Assembly: GCA_026874595.1 (NCBI GenBank)
Contig: CM049311.1
Location: forward strand, 61,630,453 to 61,694,452
Direction of reading: 5' to 3'
From: Sipunculus nudus
Taxonomy: Eukaryota; Annelida; Sipuncula; Golfingiida; Sipunculidae
DNA: 64,000 bases
The position numbers and the translations under genes are program-made. The notes beneath the pieces were generated by a model, which saw only the letters and a list, made by a program, of their open reading frames with translations, made no database searches and was not told the DNA's origin. The stretch's first letter is position 1; the number at the start of each line of letters is the position of its first letter. Positions 60,201-64,000 of this stretch are shown in pieces.

Positions 60201-63200
60201 GGGAATTCTGAAAAATATACCAAGATAATGCATAAAATAGATATTAAACGGTGAGCCTGATGCATGTAAGATTTATAGCTGCATTCTCCAAAATGTTGAC
60301 AGATTGCATATGGAAATAATATATTATAGTATCTACGTAAATAATGTTATAATTGTATCTATGTAAATAATTTGTTATACCTGCAAGAACTAGCATTTAG
60401 TTCAAAATGTTGAAATCATACGGAAGTTAAATCAGAATTAGAAAAGTGAGATTTTCAACTGAAAAATATCTTTACTAGTCACCCAGATTAAATTTGCAGG
60501 GGCAGACAGCTATAAATTTATGTTACTAATTAGAATCTCAATTGATATAACCAGTCGAGACAGTTGTTTTAATATAACTACCTTCGGAATACGGGGGTGG
60601 TGGAGGATCTTCCGCCGGCTGTAGTTCAGAGGTCTCTGGGTAGGCCTGTATTATAGTGGTGGTTCCTGCCACTGTAGTCACCATATCCACGCGTCCACCT
60701 GTATTAATCATGACACCATGTTAAAATGTAAAGGTCAATGTCCAAAACTAGGAATATCCTGTAATACTGAACAGCTGAGGCGTGTTTCATACAAAAATGC
60801 CCTGATGGTCTTGGAATAGTTGCGTTCTATCTCTTTTATTGAGGCCTACACGTATGTTACAAAAAAAAAATTGCATTACGTACATAATTAAGAGGTATTT
60901 TGCTTGGGAAATTCTGAAAAATATACCAAGATAATGCATAAAATAGATATTAAACGGTGAGCCTGATGCATGTAAGATTTATAGCTGCATTCTCCAAAAT
61001 GTTGACAGATTGCACATGCAAATAATATATTATAGTATCTACGTAAATATTGTTATAATTGTATCTATGTAAATAATTTGTTATACCTGCAAGAACTAGC
61101 ATTTAGATCAAAATGTTGAAATCATACGGAAGTTAAATCAGAATTATAAAAGTGAGATTTACAACTGAAAAATATCTTTACTAGTCACCCAGATTAAATT
61201 TGCAGGGGCAGACAGCTATAAATTGATGTTACTAATTAGAATCTCAATTGATATAACCAGTCGAGACAGTTGTTTTAATATAACTACCTTCGGAATACGG
61301 GGGTGGTGGAGGATCTTCCGCCGGCTGTAGTTCAGAGGTCTCTGGGTAGGCCTGTATTATAGTGGTGGATCCTGCCACTGTAGTCACCATATCCACGCGT
61401 CCACCTGTATTAATCATGACACCATGTTAAAATGTAAAGGTCAATGTCCAAAACTAGGAATATCCTGTAATACTGAACAGCTGAGGCGTGTTTCATACAA
61501 AAATGCCCTGATGGTCTTGGAATAGTTGCGTTCTATCTCTTTTATTGAGGCCTACACGTATGTTACCAAAAAATGCATTACGTACATATTTAAGAGGTAT
61601 TTTGCTTGGGGAATTCTGAAAAATATACCAAGATAATGCATAAAATAGATATTAAACGGTGAGCCTGATGCATGTAAGATTTATAGCTGCATTCTCCAAA
61701 ATGTTGACAGATTGCACATGCAAATAATATATTATAGTATCTACGTAAATATTGTTATAATTGTATCTATGTAAATAATTTGTTATACCTGCAAGAACTA
61801 GCATTTAGATCAAAATGTTGAAATCATACGGAAGTTAAATCAGAATTATAAAAGTGAGATTTACAACTGAAAAATATCTTTACTAGTCACCCAGATTAAA
61901 TTTGCAGGGGCAGACAGCTATAAATTGATGTTACTAATTAGAATCTCAATTGATATAACCAGTCGAGACAGTTGTTTTAATATAACTACCTTCGGAATAC
62001 GGGGGTGGTGGAGGATCTTCCGCCGGCTGTAGTTCAGAGGTCTCTGGGTAGGCCTGTATTATAGTGGTGGATCCTGCCACTGTAGTCACCATATCCACGC
62101 GTCCACCTGTATTAATCATGACACCATGTTAAAATGTAAAGGTCAATGTCCAAAACTAGGAATATCCTGTAATAGTGAACAGCTGAGGCGTGTTTCATAC
62201 AAAAATGCCCTGATGGTCTTGGAATAGTTGCGTTCTATCTCTTTTATTGAGGCCTACACGTATGTTACCAAAAAATGCATTACGTACATATTTAAGAGGT
62301 ATTTTGCTTGGGGAATTCTGAAAAATATACCAAGATAATGCATAAAATAGATATTAAACGGTGAGCCTGATGCATGTAAGATTTATAGCTGCATTCTCCA
62401 AAATGTTGACAGATTGCACATGGAAATAATATATTATAGTATCTACGTAAATAATGTTATAATTGTATCTATGTAAATAATTTGTTATACCTGCAAGAAC
62501 TAGCATTTAGATCAAAATGTTGAAATCATACGGAAGTTAAATCAGAATTATAAAAGTGAGATTTACAACTGAAAAATATCTTAACTAGTCACCCAGATTA
62601 AATTTGCAGGGGCAGACAACTATAAATTTATGTTACTAATTAGAATCTCAATTGATATAACCAGTCGAGACAGTTGTTTTAATATAGCTACCTTCGGAAT
62701 ACGGGGGTGGTGGAGGATCTTCCGCCGGCTGTAGTTCAGAGTTCTCTGGGTAGGCCTGTATTATAGTGGTGGATCCTGCCACTGTAGTCACCATATCCAC
62801 GCGTCCACCTGTATTAATCATGACACCATGTTAAAATGTAAAGGTCAATGTCCAAAACTAGGAATATACTGTAATACTGAACAGCTGAGGCGTGTTTCAT
62901 ACAAAAATGCCCTGATGGTCTTGGAATAGTTGCGTTCTATCTCTTTTATTGAGGCCTACACGTATGTTACAAAAAAAATTGCATTACGTACATATTTAAG
63001 AGGTATTTTGCTTGGGGAATTCCGAAAAATATACCAAGATAATGCATAAAATAGATATTAAACGGTGAGCCTGATGAATGTAAGATTTATAGCTGCATTC
63101 TCCAAAATGTTGACAGATTGCACATGCAAATAATATATTATAGTATCTACGTAAATAATGTTATAATTGTATCTATGTAAATAATTTGTTATACCTGCAA

Positions 63201-63512
63201 GAACTAGCATTTAGATCAAAATGTTGAAATCATACGGAAGTTAAATCAGAATTATAAAAGTGAGATTTACAACTGAAAAATATCTTTACTAGTCACCCAG
63301 ATTAAATTTGCAGGGGCAGACAACTATAAATTTATGTTACTAATTAGAATCTCAATTGATATAACCAGTCGAAACAGTTGTTTTAATATAACTACCTTCG
63401 GAATACGGGTGTGGTGGAGGATCTTCCGCCGGCTGAAGTTCAGAGTTCTCTGGGTAGGCCTGTATTATAGTGGTGGATCCTGCCACTGTAGTCACCATAT
63501 CCACGCGTCCAC
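57183..63512 (-). CDS. 3' part of a second Shisa-type PY-tail gene with seven tandem cassette exons
   Basis: Only cytoplasmic-tail exons lie in the window. Seven near-identical exons (63512-63396, 62808-62692, 62106-61990, 61404-61288, 60698-60582, 59996-59880, 59291-59178) precede a terminal exon (57277-57183). All are bounded by AG and GT, and all junctions are phase 1, so any subset can be spliced in frame. Each cassette encodes GRVDMVTTVAG, STTIIQAYPE, SELQPAEDPPPPPYSE; the last exon adds VCPPPPYVPP and ends AIIMPS. Repeated PPxY motifs are WW-domain ligands. The phase-1 tail exon, threonine-rich start and PY motif parallel exon 4 of the upstream Shisa-like gene on the same strand. I therefore infer a tandem paralogue whose signal peptide, cysteine domain and membrane exon lie beyond 64000. 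The family call is inference; the exon structure is seen. Confidence 0.65.
57893..58216. mobile_element. Fold-back MITE, copy 2
   Basis: Left end AGGTATGGTTCCCAGGCACG and right-end complement AGGTATGGTTCTCAGGCACG: 19 of 20 bases inverted. They are flanked outward by A-rich/T-rich tracts and a TAGGC / GCCTTA pair. Diverged copy at 37979-38347. Non-coding. Confidence 0.65.
58217..58970. other. Intron between terminal and cassette exons; no extra exon seen
   Basis: A 61-codon minus ORF (58845-58660) has no recognised motif or clear splice sites. It is not called. Confidence 0.4.
59178..59291 (-). CDS. Cassette exon copy 1 (114 nt, PPxY lost)
   Basis: A 3-base deletion plus a substitution changes the PY segment to DPSPPYSE, so the residue three before Tyr is Ser and the strict PPxY is gone. 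Splice sites are intact. Confidence 0.65.
59880..59996 (-). CDS. Cassette exon copy 2 (117 nt)
   Basis: Consensus cassette with DPPPPPYSE and Thr in the YPETSE segment. Confidence 0.65.
60582..60698 (-). CDS. Cassette exon copy 3 (117 nt)
   Basis: DPPPPPYSE kept; one Ser to Thr change (AGTTT for AGSTT). Confidence 0.65.
61288..61404 (-). CDS. Cassette exon copy 4 (117 nt)
   Basis: Consensus cassette, DPPPPPYSE, intact splice sites. Confidence 0.65.
61990..62106 (-). CDS. Cassette exon copy 5 (117 nt)
   Basis: Consensus cassette, DPPPPPYSE, intact splice sites. Confidence 0.65.
62692..62808 (-). CDS. Cassette exon copy 6 (117 nt)
   Basis: DPPPPPYSE kept. YPENSE (Asn) as in copies 1 and 7; donor reads gtagct instead of gtagtt. 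Confidence 0.65.
63396..63512 (-). CDS. Cassette exon copy 7 (117 nt, PPxY lost)
   Basis: One base change gives DPPPHPYSE, so the strict PPxY is broken. Splice sites are intact. More copies may follow beyond the window. Confidence 0.65.
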
Positions 63513-64000
63513 CTGTATTAATCATGACACCATGTTAAAATGTAAAGGTCAATGTCCAAAACTAGGAATATCCTGTAATACTGAACAGCTGAGGCGTGTT
63601 TCATACAAAAATGCCCTGATGGTCTTGGAATAGTTGCGTTCTATCTCTTTTATTGAGGCCTACACGTATGATACAAAAAAAAATTGCATTACGTACATAT
63701 TTAAGAGGTATTTTGCTTGGGGAATTCTGAAAAATATACCAAGATAATGCATAAAATAGATATTAAACGGTGAGCCTGATGCATGTAAGATTTAAAGCTG
63801 CATTCTCCAAAATGTTGACAGATTGCACATGCAAATAATATATAATAGTATCTACGTAAATAATGTTATAATTGTATCTATGTAAATAATTTGTTATACC
63901 TGCAAGAACTAGCATTTAGATCAAAATGTTGAAATCATACGGAAGTTAAATCAGAATTAGAAAAGTGAGATTTTCAACTGAAAAATATCTTTACTAGTCA

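Larger units (their letters stand above)
58971..64000 (-). repeat. ~702-bp tandem array carrying the cassette exon
   Basis: Unit starts ('ttatacctgcaagaacta') at about 58971 and repeats with periods 702, 702, 706, 702, 702 and 704, measured at the exon. Copies are nearly identical through both intron and exon, so the duplications are recent or homogenised. Each unit contains one complete exon with its own splice sites. The eighth unit is cut by the window edge at 64000. Confidence 0.95.

Noticed and set aside
58971-64000. The 702-bp array as a plain satellite
   Set aside because: Every unit keeps AG/GT sites, an open frame and a length divisible by three, and the frame continues into a unique terminal exon. 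That is not expected of satellite DNA.

Overview
The window is eukaryotic nuclear DNA: AT-rich, intron-containing, packed with microsatellites, non-LTR retrotransposons and several families of short non-autonomous transposons. The combination of a Shisa-type gene, L1/Tx1-like LINEs, a FLYWCH-MULE transposase relic and terminal-hairpin repeats with GACGGAC microsatellites suggests a marine invertebrate, most likely a bivalve mollusc. That assignment is an inference, not a species call. LAYOUT. (1) 1-1.7 kb: last exon or exons of a plus-strand gene for an unrecognised basic protein. (2) 1.7-12.6 kb: intergenic, mostly repeats. (3) 12.7-28.9 kb, minus strand: a complete five-exon Shisa-like gene of 188 codons. 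It has a signal peptide, six extracellular cysteines, one membrane span and a cytoplasmic tail with two PPxY motifs. I assembled it from splice sites and phase, and all four introns (3.1-5.0 kb) are full of repeats. (4) 29-41 kb: gene-poor, with degenerate LINE pieces, an old inverted repeat-family copy, a fold-back element and a LINE ORF1 relic interrupted by a TA-flanked MITE. (5) 41.6-43.2 kb, minus: a GC-richer FLYWCH/MULE transposase pseudogene. (6) 43.2-53.3 kb: a long repeat array holding a LINE insertion with a perfect 14-bp target duplication, followed by a 5'-truncated LINE. (7) 53.9-57.1 kb: another repeat-family copy in minus orientation. (8) 57.2-64 kb, minus: the 3' part of a second, apparently paralogous gene. 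It has a terminal exon encoding a PPPPY motif, preceded by a tandem array with a ~702-bp period that carries seven copies of one complete, symmetric phase-1 exon, each encoding ~39 residues with a proline-rich PY segment. The array runs off the right edge. MAIN POINTS. The most interesting biology is this tandem array of cassette exons: whatever number is spliced in, the frame is kept, so the tail could carry a variable number of PPxY (WW-domain) ligands. The second is a set of sequence-unrelated repeat families that share one architecture: a 5' hairpin, subterminal inverted repeats, a GACGGAC-type microsatellite, a 3' hairpin and TAAAAA. They resemble Helentron/HINE rolling-circle elements, nest inside each other, and several share a 12-bp palindrome (GGTGGCGCCACC) recurring at regular spacing.
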